In this document: positions 53,768-63,500 of the stretch, piece by piece
Position numbering within the stretch: the first letter of the stretch is position 1
Layout of the letters: each line of letters begins with the position of its first letter
Origin: Ferrovibrio sp. MS7
GTDB taxonomy: Bacteria; Pseudomonadota; Alphaproteobacteria; Ferrovibrionales; Ferrovibrionaceae
Assembly (NCBI RefSeq): GCF_038404985.1
Contig: NZ_JBBKBA010000002.1
Span: forward strand, 186,001-250,000
Length of the DNA stretch: 64,000 bases
Reading direction: 5' to 3'
Program-made: the position numbers and the translations under genes
The notes under the pieces: model-generated
Database searches by the model: none
What the model saw: only the letters and a program-made list of their open reading frames with translations
Told to the model about the DNA's origin: nothing

Positions 53768-55846
53768 TTAGAAGCTGGCTTCGCGGCGCAGTGCCGCCAG
53801 CAGATGCGTGAAGCCAAGCAGTACCGGCGAACGCGCCTCGACATTCAGCACCACATGGCCCGTGAGCACATGCGCCGCGGCCGTTGCTGCCTCGGCCCCC
53901 GGATCGAGCACCGTCATGCGCACGCGATAATAGGCACGCAATGGTTCGGCACCGCCATTCGGTCGTGATCGCGCCTGTAACGGCCCACCATGCAGCGACA
54001 GCAGGTAAGGCTGATCGAACTCACGTAATGCCGTGGCATCGACGGCAATCACCCGCACCGGCAAAGCAGCGCGACTGCCATCACCGGCGACAAAGCGCCC
54101 CTCGGCGCCTGATTTGAGCCGCTCTGCATCGGATTCGGTGACGAACGCTACCGCCTCCCAGTCCTGCGCCCCGGTCAGCGTGAACAAGGCTTCGCCCTCA
54201 CCGATCCACTGCCCCGGCGCCAGATCGGGGAGCATATCGCGCACCATGCCGGCGAAGGGCGCGGCAAGACGCGCACGATCAGCTTGCTGGCGCAGCGATT
54301 GCAACCGCGCCATGGTGGCCTGGAGATCGGCTTCGATAACCCCGCCGCGCCGCATCCAGGGCGGCGCCAGACTCTGCACCTCAAGCTGCCAGCGCAGCAT
54401 GGCGGCGTTGCGCTCGGCCTGCCCTATCTCCAGCGTCAGATCCTCGGCCGCGATCTCGAGCAGCGGCGCCCCCTCTGCCACCTGCACGCCGTTGGCGGCA
54501 CCAAGGGTGGCCACCCGGCCCGCCAGCGGCGCATAGATCACCACCACATCACGCGCACGCAGATAGGATGGCAGCGACAGGCTGCGATCGGTGGGCAAAG
54601 CCAGCAGCAGCAGACCGCCCGCGAAAATACCGAAGCTGAGCCAGGCGCGGCCGCTGCGGATCAGCCGAGGCAGCAGCGGCGCCAACAGAGTCACTTCCTT
54701 CAGCATGGGTTTCAGCGCATAAAGCCAGAGCTGCCAGGCAAACAACAGCGCGCCAAGCAGCTTGAAGAAAAAGCTGTAGATGAAAGCCGCAATCGACAGG
54801 GTGAGCAGCAGGCGATAGGCCCAGGCGCTCAAGGCATAGATCACCAGCAGGTCGCTGGGCTTTTCCGGCGGTGCATCGCCCAGCCGAAACAGGATTTCGC
54901 GCAGTCGCCAGCGCGCCAGTGCAGTGGAGCGTTCCTGCAGATTCTCGATGCCGAGCCAATCGGACAATAGGTAATAGCCATCGAAGCGCATCAGCGGATT
55001 GAGGTTGACCGCGAAGGTGAGCAGCAGGCTGGTGGTGGAGACCATGAAGCAGACCGCCGCCAGCGGCCCTTCCGGCAGCACCGACCAGGCGAGCAGGGCC
55101 AGAACCGCTACCGCAATCTCTGCCTTCATGCCGGCAATATCGATCTCCACTCGGGCGGCGCGGGAATGCAGCCGCCAGGCATCGGTGGTGTCGGTGTAGA
55201 AGATCGGCCAGAAGACAATGAAAGCCACGCCCATCACCGGCACGCGGCAGCCGTGATATTTGGCGGTATAGGCATGGCCGAATTCATGCACGATCTTCAC
55301 CAGCGCCAGCGCAAGGCCATAAAGCAACAGGCCGCCGGGCGTGAAATTCTCGGCAATAGTGGCGAAGAAGAGATCGAGCCGTGGCAACATCAGGCTAAGC
55401 CCGAGCAACCCGAGCGCCAGCATGACGTACTTCATGCGCGGATCGAACCACCAGCGCATATAGCCGACGGTGGCATCCAGGAAAGCATCGGGCCGCAGCA
55501 CCGGCAGGCGCAGGGAAAGATAGCTGCGCGAGGCCCAGGTGAACCAACCGGGGGTCTGTTGCTTGCGCGATTGCAACAGGCGCTGGCGTTCGGCATCGCC
55601 AACCCCCTGCAGCAGATTCATCTGCCGCAGATAGGCCATGAAAGCCTCGACGCGGGAGGCGTTTGCCTTCAGCAGCGCTTTCGCATCCGGCGCATCGGGC
55701 CGTGCCATGGCATCCAGCAGGTCGATTTCGGTGGCGCCAAAACGGAAGAATCGGTGCTGGGCCGGATCGTGCAGCACCCAGGCTGGCTGGCCATCGCGGT
55801 CAGGTTCCACCGGCAGCAACGTGAGATCCTGGCGCAGCGCAAGCAT
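53768..55846 (-). CDS. M50 (site-2) zinc protease fused to an HlyD adaptor, with a PqqD-like N-terminus
   Basis: A 692-residue three-part membrane protein. Residues 1-95 look like a PqqD/RRE-type winged helix (WVLHDPAQHRFFRFGATEIDLLDAM, then helices). Residues 135-415 form a multispanning M50 protease core: the zinc motif HEFGH is at 187-191 in a helix, and the third-ligand motif NPLMRFDG is at 283-290, as in site-2 proteases. From about 425 an HlyD-type periplasmic domain follows (APLAGRVATLGAANGVQVAEGAPLLEI, coiled coil, then LAAPFAGMVRDMLPDLAPGQWI). Both metal motifs are intact, so it is probably an active protease. It is the last gene of the operon, one base after the GAF-HlyD gene. It may take the place of an ABC exporter, or process the substrate. 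Confidence 0.88.
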   Translation of the reverse strand: MLALRQDLTLLPVEPDRDGQPAWVLHDPAQHRFFRFGATEIDLLDAMARPDAPDAKALLKANASRVEAFMAYLRQMNLLQGVGDAERQRLLQSRKQQTPGWFTWASRSYLSLRLPVLRPDAFLDATVGYMRWWFDPRMKYVMLALGLLGLSLMLPRLDLFFATIAENFTPGGLLLYGLALALVKIVHEFGHAYTAKYHGCRVPVMGVAFIVFWPIFYTDTTDAWRLHSRAARVEIDIAGMKAEIAVAVLALLAWSVLPEGPLAAVCFMVSTTSLLLTFAVNLNPLMRFDGYYLLSDWLGIENLQERSTALARWRLREILFRLGDAPPEKPSDLLVIYALSAWAYRLLLTLSIAAFIYSFFFKLLGALLFAWQLWLYALKPMLKEVTLLAPLLPRLIRSGRAWLSFGIFAGGLLLLALPTDRSLSLPSYLRARDVVVIYAPLAGRVATLGAANGVQVAEGAPLLEIAAEDLTLEIGQAERNAAMLRWQLEVQSLAPPWMRRGGVIEADLQATMARLQSLRQQADRARLAAPFAGMVRDMLPDLAPGQWIGEGEALFTLTGAQDWEAVAFVTESDAERLKSGAEGRFVAGDGSRAALPVRVIAVDATALREFDQPYLLSLHGGPLQARSRPNGGAEPLRAYYRVRMTVLDPGAEAATAAAHVLTGHVVLNVEARSPVLLGFTHLLAALRREASF

Positions 55847-55847
55847 G

Positions 55848-57230
55848 TCAGAAGCCGATCATCTCACGGGCGGCGGCCAGCGGACGACGCAGCAGGTAAT
55901 AGCCGAGCGGGACCCTGTCGCCATGCAGCTTGGCGGTGCCGCGCAGGCCGATGCGCGGCGGTGCTTCGCCTTCCGCGAAACGCGCCGTGGCGCGGAAAGC
56001 CAGGATACCGGCGGGCGAATTCACCGCCTGATAGCTGACATAGGCCAGCCGGGCCGGACGTGGCCGACCGGGTTCGACATTGAGGAAGAAATCAACGCTG
56101 GCACCATCGGGCAAGGCAATGCTGTCGGCGGCCGCAATCCATATTTCCAATTCGGCGCGGGTCGGATCGGCCACACTCAAGATGCGCTCGCCGACCCGCA
56201 CCGGGCGCCCCTTCAATCCCTCCGCATCGGCCAGCACTGCCACGCCATCGCGGTCGGCGCGCAATTCGACGCGCTCCAGAAGACGCTCGGCCTGCACCAC
56301 TTCGGCACGGCGCTGCTCAATACGCTCGCGCAGGATGTTGAGATTGGCCTGGGCCTCGCGGCTGGTGATCGCGGCCTGCTGTGCCAGGCGGTATTCCGCC
56401 TGCGCCAATTCCAGGCCATGGCGCACCACATCCAGCTTGGCGCGGATTTCACGGTCATCGAAACGCACCAGCAGCGCACCAGCACTGACCGGTGCATTCG
56501 GTCGCACGGCGATTTCATCGATCACGCCATTGATCGGTGCCCGCACCACCAATGCCTGCAGCGGAATCACTTCCGCTGCGCCCTGCACGGTAAGCTGAAC
56601 CGGCACGAACAACCCGGCAGCGGCGACCAGCACAGCAGCCGCGGCAAGATAAGCGCCACGGGCGGTGAGGAAGCGCCATAGCCGCAGCGGCAGGGCTTCA
56701 TTGCTGACGACCGCATCAAGCGCCAGGCCCGCCGCATCGGCCCAGCTTGTAAGCAGGCGGATATCGCGCTCCGGCCAGGACTGATCGCGGCCAAGCAGCA
56801 GCGCACCAATCGGCCGGCCCGCCGCGCCGGTCACCGGCAGCCACAAGGCCTGGGCTGGGAAATGTTCGCGCCATTGCCGCCGCAGCGCCTCGGGCGCTGT
56901 ATCGGCTGTCACCACTTTGGGCGTGGCGCGGCTGTCATGGCCGAGAAAGCGACAGAGTTTTGCCGCCCAATGGCCGTATGGACCATCGCGTGCCGGCAAT
57001 GGTACGCCTGACATCGCCTCGATACGGCCACGTCGCTTAGCCCGATAGAGCCACAGGACGGCATTCCGGTAAGGCACCAGGAGCTGGCTGTCATTGGCCA
57101 GCAGGAAACCGATCTCGGCACGGCTCTTGGCTGCCTGCGCCTTGCGTTGCAGGGTCAACAGGGTGGCGAGCTGCCTCAGCGCCTCCCCTTCCCCCGCCGC
57201 GTCGGGCGACGCTTCCGATGCTGCCTTCAT
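55848..57230 (-). CDS. GAF-domain/HlyD fusion, inner-membrane adaptor
   Basis: A 460-residue protein. Residues 35-178 resemble a GAF sensory domain (ALWLPVTGAAGRPIGALLLG and SWPERDIRLLTSWADAAGLAL). A single membrane helix at about 192-212 (AYLAAAAVLVAAAGLFVPV) leads to a periplasmic HlyD part: lipoyl half VVRAPINGVIDEIAVRPNAP, coiled coil about 265-325, second lipoyl half and beta-barrel domain to the end. A cytoplasmic GAF domain on an adaptor suggests that export is gated by a small ligand or by a partner protein. ATG 57230 lies seven bases after the preceding TAG. The GTG further up overlaps the upstream gene. Confidence 0.82.
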   Translation of the reverse strand: MKAASEASPDAAGEGEALRQLATLLTLQRKAQAAKSRAEIGFLLANDSQLLVPYRNAVLWLYRAKRRGRIEAMSGVPLPARDGPYGHWAAKLCRFLGHDSRATPKVVTADTAPEALRRQWREHFPAQALWLPVTGAAGRPIGALLLGRDQSWPERDIRLLTSWADAAGLALDAVVSNEALPLRLWRFLTARGAYLAAAAVLVAAAGLFVPVQLTVQGAAEVIPLQALVVRAPINGVIDEIAVRPNAPVSAGALLVRFDDREIRAKLDVVRHGLELAQAEYRLAQQAAITSREAQANLNILRERIEQRRAEVVQAERLLERVELRADRDGVAVLADAEGLKGRPVRVGERILSVADPTRAELEIWIAAADSIALPDGASVDFFLNVEPGRPRPARLAYVSYQAVNSPAGILAFRATARFAEGEAPPRIGLRGTAKLHGDRVPLGYYLLRRPLAAAREMIGF

Positions 57231-57237
57231 GGAAGCT

Positions 57238-58008
57238 CTACCGGCCACGTTGGAACTGGGCCAAGCCACTCATGCCCGGCAGCAGGTCGCGATGTTCGCC
57301 TTCCACACGGCCGATCAGGCGCACGGTCTGGCTGACCGGATCGACGCGGCCGCCGAAACGGTCGACAACGGCACGCACCGGCTTGCGCAATTCATCCACA
57401 CTGATGGTGAATACCGCCCCAGGGCGCAGCCATTCCAGCCAGCGCGAAGCGACGATCAATTCCACTTCCAAACTGGAAGTGTCGTAAAGCTCGATCAGCG
57501 GCTCGCCCTCGCGCACATACTGATGCGCCCGCGCCGCCTGGGCGACGACCGTGCCGGCAAAGGGTGCCCGCACCTCGCATTTACGCAAAGTCACATCGAT
57601 GGCAGCAAGCTCGGCCCGAGTCTGTGCTTCTTCCGCCTTGGCCAGTTCGGTCTCCAGCACACTCGCCATGTTGAGTTCGGTAAGGCGCTCATTCACCCGC
57701 GACTTTGCCTGGGTACCGGCAAGACGCGCCTCCACCACCTTCTTGCCGGCCTGCTGCGCGGCACAGTCCATCACTGCCACCAGGGCATTGGCCGCAAGCT
57801 GATCGCCTTCGCGCACCGGCATGCGCAGAATCACGCCAGGCATGGCAGCCGCCAATGTGGTGAAGGTGCGCGAGCGGAACTGCGCCCGCACCGTGTAATC
57901 ACCCTCGGCTTGCTGTGCCGGAGATTGTGCATGGGCCGGCACTATCATGACACCGGTCAGCAGTAGCGCCGCCAGCAGCGCCGCCGACATGCGGCGGACG
58001 CCCCTCAT
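57238..58008 (-). CDS. Periplasmic HlyD/RND-type adaptor protein
   Basis: A 256-residue periplasmic adaptor with a signal peptide (MSAALLAALLLTGVMIVP..., cleavage AHA-QS). It has a lipoyl half (LAAAMPGVILRMPVREGDQLA), a short alpha-helical hairpin (about 80-140), a second half (CEVRAPFAGTVVAQAARAHQYV) and a beta-barrel domain ending LLPGMSGLAQFQRGR. It is shorter than typical MFPs (about 350 residues) and lacks a membrane helix. It should bridge the inner-membrane HlyD proteins and the TolC homologue. The gene overlaps the TAXI gene by four bases. Confidence 0.85.
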   Translation of the reverse strand: MRGVRRMSAALLAALLLTGVMIVPAHAQSPAQQAEGDYTVRAQFRSRTFTTLAAAMPGVILRMPVREGDQLAANALVAVMDCAAQQAGKKVVEARLAGTQAKSRVNERLTELNMASVLETELAKAEEAQTRAELAAIDVTLRKCEVRAPFAGTVVAQAARAHQYVREGEPLIELYDTSSLEVELIVASRWLEWLRPGAVFTISVDELRKPVRAVVDRFGGRVDPVSQTVRLIGRVEGEHRDLLPGMSGLAQFQRGR

Positions 58009-58982
58009 GGCAGGAGACGCGCCTCGCGCAGATACCGTTCGGCAGCCGGATGCCGCTGCACGAAGGCCGGCGTTGCCGCCATGGCCGCCGCCGTGGTATC
58101 GCGCAAAGCCTGATGCTGGCGCTTGAAGGTTTCCACCTGTCCTACCAGCAGGCGGGTGAAGCGATAGACGTTTTCAGCCGACTGGTCGGCGCGGGTGACG
58201 ACCAGGGAACCGACACCGATGGTGTTGATATCGGCGACCTGGCCACGATACTCATCGCGCTTCACCACCATGTGCTTGAAATGCGGGTTGCGTGCGATCA
58301 TGCCATTACGCACCGCTTCATCCAGGCTGAGGATGATGCCGCCGCAGGCCGAAGCCGATTCCGCGACATAGCCGCTGGGCGGCGCCGAGACATAGAGTGC
58401 GGCATCCAGTTCGCCGGTGCAGAGCAGGCGCGCCTGCTGGCCGGAGGTAAGCGCCGGCACATCCTGCACATCGGCAATATTGATGCCGAGAGAATCGAAC
58501 AGCCGCTGCGCCGTCGCCCGCTGGCCGGAGCCCTGCGGCCCGAGCGCAATCCGCTTGCCCTTCAGGCCTGAGGCATTGGTGATGCCACTAGCCGGATTGA
58601 CGATCACGGTGAGCGCTTCCTGCGGCCCGGCGACAACCACCCGCAGCGACGATTCCCGGCCGGCCTGGCGCTCGCGTTCGATTTCGGCAGCTAGCACATC
58701 GGCCTGCACCAGGGCGAAATCGACTTGGCCATCCTTGAGCCGGGCGATATTCTGGCCCGAACCAGCCGAAGTCTGCACCAGGCAGCGTGTGGTGGACAAA
58801 CTCTGATCTGCATTCCACAGCCGGCAAGCAGAAACACCATAGGGATAGTAGACACCGCCATAGCTGCCGGTGCTGACCCGCAGCAATTTTTCAGGCTGCG
58901 GCAGCTTGTCGTCGATGGCGCAGGCCGAGAGGGCCAGGAGCGCGGCGCAGGACAGGAAAAGACGTCGCATCATCATGGTCAC
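58005..58982 (-). CDS. TAXI-family solute-binding lipoprotein
   Basis: A protein of about 325 residues of the TAXI group of TRAP-transporter binding proteins. LRVSTGSYGGVYYPYG, TSAGSGQNIARLKDGQVDFALVQADVL and GLKGKRIALGPQGSGQRATAQRLFDSLGI match the family. A lipobox LSAC near residue 20 predicts a lipid anchor; Ala follows the Cys, so outer-membrane sorting is possible. No TRAP membrane subunits are nearby, and it sits inside a secretion-type operon. It may have been recruited as an accessory or sensor subunit. GTG 58982 (GTGA overlap, AGGGGG upstream) or ATG 58976 is the start. Confidence 0.85.
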   Translation of the reverse strand: MTMMMRRLFLSCAALLALSACAIDDKLPQPEKLLRVSTGSYGGVYYPYGVSACRLWNADQSLSTTRCLVQTSAGSGQNIARLKDGQVDFALVQADVLAAEIERERQAGRESSLRVVVAGPQEALTVIVNPASGITNASGLKGKRIALGPQGSGQRATAQRLFDSLGINIADVQDVPALTSGQQARLLCTGELDAALYVSAPPSGYVAESASACGGIILSLDEAVRNGMIARNPHFKHMVVKRDEYRGQVADINTIGVGSLVVTRADQSAENVYRFTRLLVGQVETFKRQHQALRDTTAAAMAATPAFVQRHPAAERYLREARLLP

Positions 58983-60529
58983 TTCGCCCCCTGGCGCTCG
59001 ATCGGCAGGTCAAGCGTAATCGGATCGGGAAACAGGCCCCGCTCCCAGGGCCGCATGGTGCTGCCGATATTCTCGGCAAGCTGCTTGATCGGCTTGCTGC
59101 GGAAATCCGCCGGCACCGGATTGAGGCCCAGAGCCAGGAAAATCTGTCCCAGCGCATCCTGGGCATTGGCGTAGGTCTCGAAGCGGCGAAGCTGCGCACG
59201 CAATGCCGACACCTCGTTGCGGATCCGCTCGATACGCGCACCGGCATCGGCAGCCACGCTGCCCTTGCTCAAGGCCGCGATCTCCATTTCCAGTTTCTCG
59301 ATTTCCTCGCTGCGGCGAAGCTGCGACACCATGTCGACATAGCGCCGCCAGGAGAGATGCAGACGGCTGACCACCGCCATGTTCATCGCCAGGCGGCGGG
59401 CGGTTGCCAGTTCCTCGCGTGCATCGGCGATATCAAGCTGACTCTGGATGGTGAAGACGCGGAAAATATTCCAGGTCACGCGCGAGCTAAGCTCGGTCCA
59501 GGTCTGGTTGGTGAGGAAGGAATTGGTGTCGGAATTCCGGCTCGCCGAAAATTCCAGGCCGGGCAGCAGGCGCAGCAACGCCTTGCGCACTTCGGCAATC
59601 TCCACGCGGCGGGTATAGACCAACTCCTCGACATCGGCGGAATTCTGCAGCGCCACCTGCTCAAGCTGCTCGATGGCGACACCCAGCGGTGCCAGCGGTA
59701 CCAGCGTAGCCGGAAGCTGCAGGCGTAACTCCGTAGTCGGGTCGATATTGAGCAGATTCTTCAGCTCGATCTCCGATTGGCCTAGTGCCTGATCGAGCGA
59801 TTCAAGCTGGCCCAACAGATCGAGCAGGGTGCGCTTGAACTGCAGCACCGAGGCCGGATTCTGCACGCGCTCGTTCTGCGCCTTGTCGAGATCGCGCAGG
59901 GTTTCGCGCACCTCCAGCGAGATGCGGTTGATATCGCCACGAAGCTCCTGCGCGGCACCGGCACGCCAGAAGGCAGTACGGGTCTGCTGCATCAGGCGCA
60001 GCATCGCCTTCTTCTGCCGCATCTTGGCGATCATGAAGTTATTCGTGGTCTGAATCGACTGGAAATAGCTGACGCCGAAATCCAGGATGTTCCAGGACAG
60101 CTTGATATCGCTGGTGAAGCGGTCGCGGTCGGTGGAATAGGACGGTTCCAGCGACTGGCGCTGGGTTTCCAGCGAGCGGCTGGATGAGGCATTCATGCTG
60201 TCGCGATTGACGTAGCCCGCCGTGGCCGCCAGCACCGGCAGCATGTCGTAGCGCGCCAGGTTGGCCTGGCCGAGGGCCAACGCCTCTTCCATCATGCGGG
60301 TGCGATGATCGAGGTTGTAGGCCACGGCGCGGGCCAGGGCCTCGTCGAGCGTCACCGGACCATCGAGCGGCTCTTGGTTGGCATCGATTACCTGACGGTC
60401 GAGATTGACCATCGCTACCAGATCCTGCTTGGTCACCGGTACCGGCTCGACCGAACAGCCGGCAAGCATGGCCAGCATCGCCATCGCCGGCAGCACGCGC
60501 CGGGCATAATGTTGCGATTTCAACTGCAT
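58979..60529 (-). CDS. TolC-family outer-membrane lipoprotein
   Basis: A 516-residue outer-membrane efflux protein with a lipoprotein signal (MQLKSQHYARRVLPAMAMLA, lipobox LAGC). It has two long TolC repeats rich in coiled coil: VTLDEALARAVAYNLDHRTRMMEEAL to about residue 270, and LEQVALQNSADVEELVYTRRVEIAEVRKALLRLLPGLEFS onward. It should provide the outer-membrane tunnel of the system. ATG 60529 has AGGGGGAAG directly upstream. GTG 60553 overlaps the stop of the giant protein and is an alternative. The family is certain. Its partners are inferred from the operon. Confidence 0.9.
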   Translation of the reverse strand: MQLKSQHYARRVLPAMAMLAMLAGCSVEPVPVTKQDLVAMVNLDRQVIDANQEPLDGPVTLDEALARAVAYNLDHRTRMMEEALALGQANLARYDMLPVLAATAGYVNRDSMNASSSRSLETQRQSLEPSYSTDRDRFTSDIKLSWNILDFGVSYFQSIQTTNNFMIAKMRQKKAMLRLMQQTRTAFWRAGAAQELRGDINRISLEVRETLRDLDKAQNERVQNPASVLQFKRTLLDLLGQLESLDQALGQSEIELKNLLNIDPTTELRLQLPATLVPLAPLGVAIEQLEQVALQNSADVEELVYTRRVEIAEVRKALLRLLPGLEFSASRNSDTNSFLTNQTWTELSSRVTWNIFRVFTIQSQLDIADAREELATARRLAMNMAVVSRLHLSWRRYVDMVSQLRRSEEIEKLEMEIAALSKGSVAADAGARIERIRNEVSALRAQLRRFETYANAQDALGQIFLALGLNPVPADFRSKPIKQLAENIGSTMRPWERGLFPDPITLDLPIERQGAK

Positions 60530-60549
60530 CTTCCCCCTCAACTCCATAC

Positions 60550-63500
60550 TCACGCCGCGCGGTCCTGCAGGATTGCAAGCAAGGCATCGCGCTGCGCTTG
60601 GAACAATGATGGCCCGGTCTGGCGCAACTGCTCGGTCAAACCCGGCTTGCCAGCAGGTGCCGCATTCGCCTCGCGGGCGGCCGGTGTTGCGGCATCGGCC
60701 TGGTCGGAACCGGGCGCGCCATCGGCAGCCGGCGCCTCGGCGCCTTGCTGCCCGGGCGTTTGCTGCCCAGGTGTCTGCTGGCCCGGCGCCTGCTGCTGGC
60801 CGCCCTGCCCGCCACCCTGCCCTTGGCCGCCCTGGGGCGCCTGCGAGCCATCGGGATTGGTAAGGATAATGCGGAAATCCGCCGAAGCCTCATTGCCCTG
60901 CTTGTCGCGGCCAACCACCTTCACATCCACCGCTTCGACACCCTGGCTGCGGGCTTCCTGGGCATTGACGCTGAATTCGCCGGTCTGCGGGTTGAACTGC
61001 ACGAAGGATGGCAATGCACTGCCATCAGGCTGCTTGGCTTCCTTGGCAATCTGTTCCGACGGGTCGGAATGGCGGAAAGCCGAGGCCGGAATCGAGAAGG
61101 TTTCGCTGGTCTGTTCGCCGAGCACGCGGTCCTGCATTGAGGCGGCCAACTGCACCGGATTGATCGGCAGCGAGAAGAAACTCTGCACGAAACCGGCAAC
61201 CGTGAGCGGCGCGCCGCCAAGCTGGCCTTCGCCGGCGCCGACGATTGTAGTGGTGGAGCTGGAGGAAGAGCTGTTGTTGCCGCTGACGCTGCTCGGCAGA
61301 TTCAGTGCCGCGTTGGTGAGGTCGACCGGCGCTGTCGGCGGCGGCGGCGTGATCACCACAGTCGGCGGCGGCGGCGGCGTGGTCGTCTGCGGCGGCTGCA
61401 GCGGTGCCGGATCGACGGTGATCGGCACGATACTGGTGGCGCTGAGCGGACCGCCTGAACCGGTATTGCCAAAATCGTTCACCACGATGGTGAGTTCGTT
61501 CAAGCCGCCGGCCGCCTTGCTGCTGAGATAGGACAGCCCCGTAAGCGCGGCATTGAGCTGCGACAGCGTGCCCGTAAGCGTGATCGTCTCACTGGCGTTG
61601 CGGCCGCCGGTAATCAGCGTTGTACTGGCCAGCGTCAACGTGCCTTCATTCACCGTCAGGGTCACGGTCATGTTGCCGCTGCCGACATCGACATCAGCCA
61701 GCGAGATCAGCTTGTCGCCGCTGATCTGGGTCGCAATTGTCGCGACCGCGCTAATCTTGTCCGGTGCCGTGATGGTTGGGGCATCATCCACTGGATCGAC
61801 ATTGATAGTGACCGAGGCTGTCGTCTGCTCGTCCGACGGGCCACCGGTCAGCAGCGGATCAATACCGGTATTACCGCGGTCGTTCAGCGTCACCGACAAA
61901 GTATCGACGCCGTTGAAATGCAGGTTGCCGCGATAGGTCAGGTTGGCAATGGCCGTGTTAAGCGCCGCCTTGGTGCCGGTAAGCGTCATCGTGGCGCCGC
62001 CGTTGGCCCCGCTATCGACGGTCAGGCCAGTGGTATCGGCAAGCGTCAACGTGCCATGGCTGACCGTCAGGGTGACGGTCATGTTGCCGCCGAGATCATC
62101 GACATCCGCGAAGCTGATACCGGTCAGCGGCAGATCGACATCTTCGTCCACCGTCTGCACGCCCGGCACGGCGATGGTCGGGGTGTCGTTGACCTCCTGC
62201 ACCGTGATCGCCACGGTCTTGCTATCGGTCAGCGGGCCGCCGGAGCCGGTCTGGCTGTTGTCGTTGACATTGAGCTGCAGCGTGTCGCTGCCATTGTAGT
62301 TCAGATCACCCTTGTAGGTCAGGCCGGCGAGGGCTGCATTGATATTCGCCTTGGTGCCGGAGAAGGTCATCGTCGCGTCCGACGTGCCATCGCCCGCGGT
62401 GAAGGTAAGACCGGTGATGCCGGAGAGCGTCAGGACGCCATGGCTGACGGTCAGCGTTACCGTCAGCTTGTGATCGCCGCTGCCCTCATCGGAATCGATA
62501 TCATCCAGGCTGATCAGATTGCTGTTTGTGCTGTTGAACACCAGATCGGTATCTTCCCGTACCGTCTGTGCGGTCGGCACCGTCAGTACCGGCGCATCAT
62601 CCACCGGATCGACCACGATGCTCACGGACTTGGTATCGGTGAGCGGACCGCCGGAGCCGGTATTACCGTTATCGGTCACTTCGATCTGCAGCGTATCGTT
62701 TGCCGCATGATGCGAATTGTAGTTCAGGTTGCCGCGATATTTCAGGCCATCAAGGGCTGCCCTGATATCGGCCTGGCTGCCGGAGAAGGTCATCGTCGCA
62801 TCGGACGTGCCATCGCCTGTGGTGAAGGTCAGGCCATTGGTGCCGGAAAGTGTGATAACGCCGTGCGCCACCGTCAGTGTCACCGTCAGCCTGTGGTCGC
62901 CGGTGCCTTCATCGGCATCCACGTCAGCAATGCTGATCGGGTTGCTGTTTGCGGTATTGAAGACCAGGTCGGTATCTTCGTTCACATGCTGGGCGACAGT
63001 CGGCCGCGTAATCACCGGCGGGTCGTTGATCGGACCGACTTGGATCAGCACCGATTTGGTATCGGTGAGCGGGCCGCCGGAACCGGTCTGGCTGTTGTCG
63101 TTGACGATGATGTCCAGCGTATCGGTGGAGGTGGCGCCGGAATTGTCGTCCGGATCGCCGCGATAGACCAGACCAGCCAAGGCGGCATTGATATTCGCCT
63201 TGGTACCGGAGAAGGTCATCGTTGCATCCGACGTGCCGTCACCGGCGGTGAAGGTCAGGCCAGAAGTGCCGGAAAGCGTCAGCGTACCCTTGCCCACGGT
63301 CAGGGTCATGGTCAGCTTGTGATCGCCGCTGCCTTCATCGGAATCGACGTCGTCGATACTGATCAGGTTGCTGTTGCCGACCGAGAAAGTCAGATCGGTA
63401 TCCTCGGCAACGCTCTGCGTCGCCGGCACCGTAATCACCGGTGCATCATCCACCGGGCTGACCGTAAGGGCGATGGTCTTGGTGTCGGTGAGCGGGCCGC

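Noticed and set aside
58005-58982. A TRAP transporter locus
   Set aside because: No DctM- or DctQ-like membrane protein is encoded in the window. The TAXI gene is surrounded by secretion genes.
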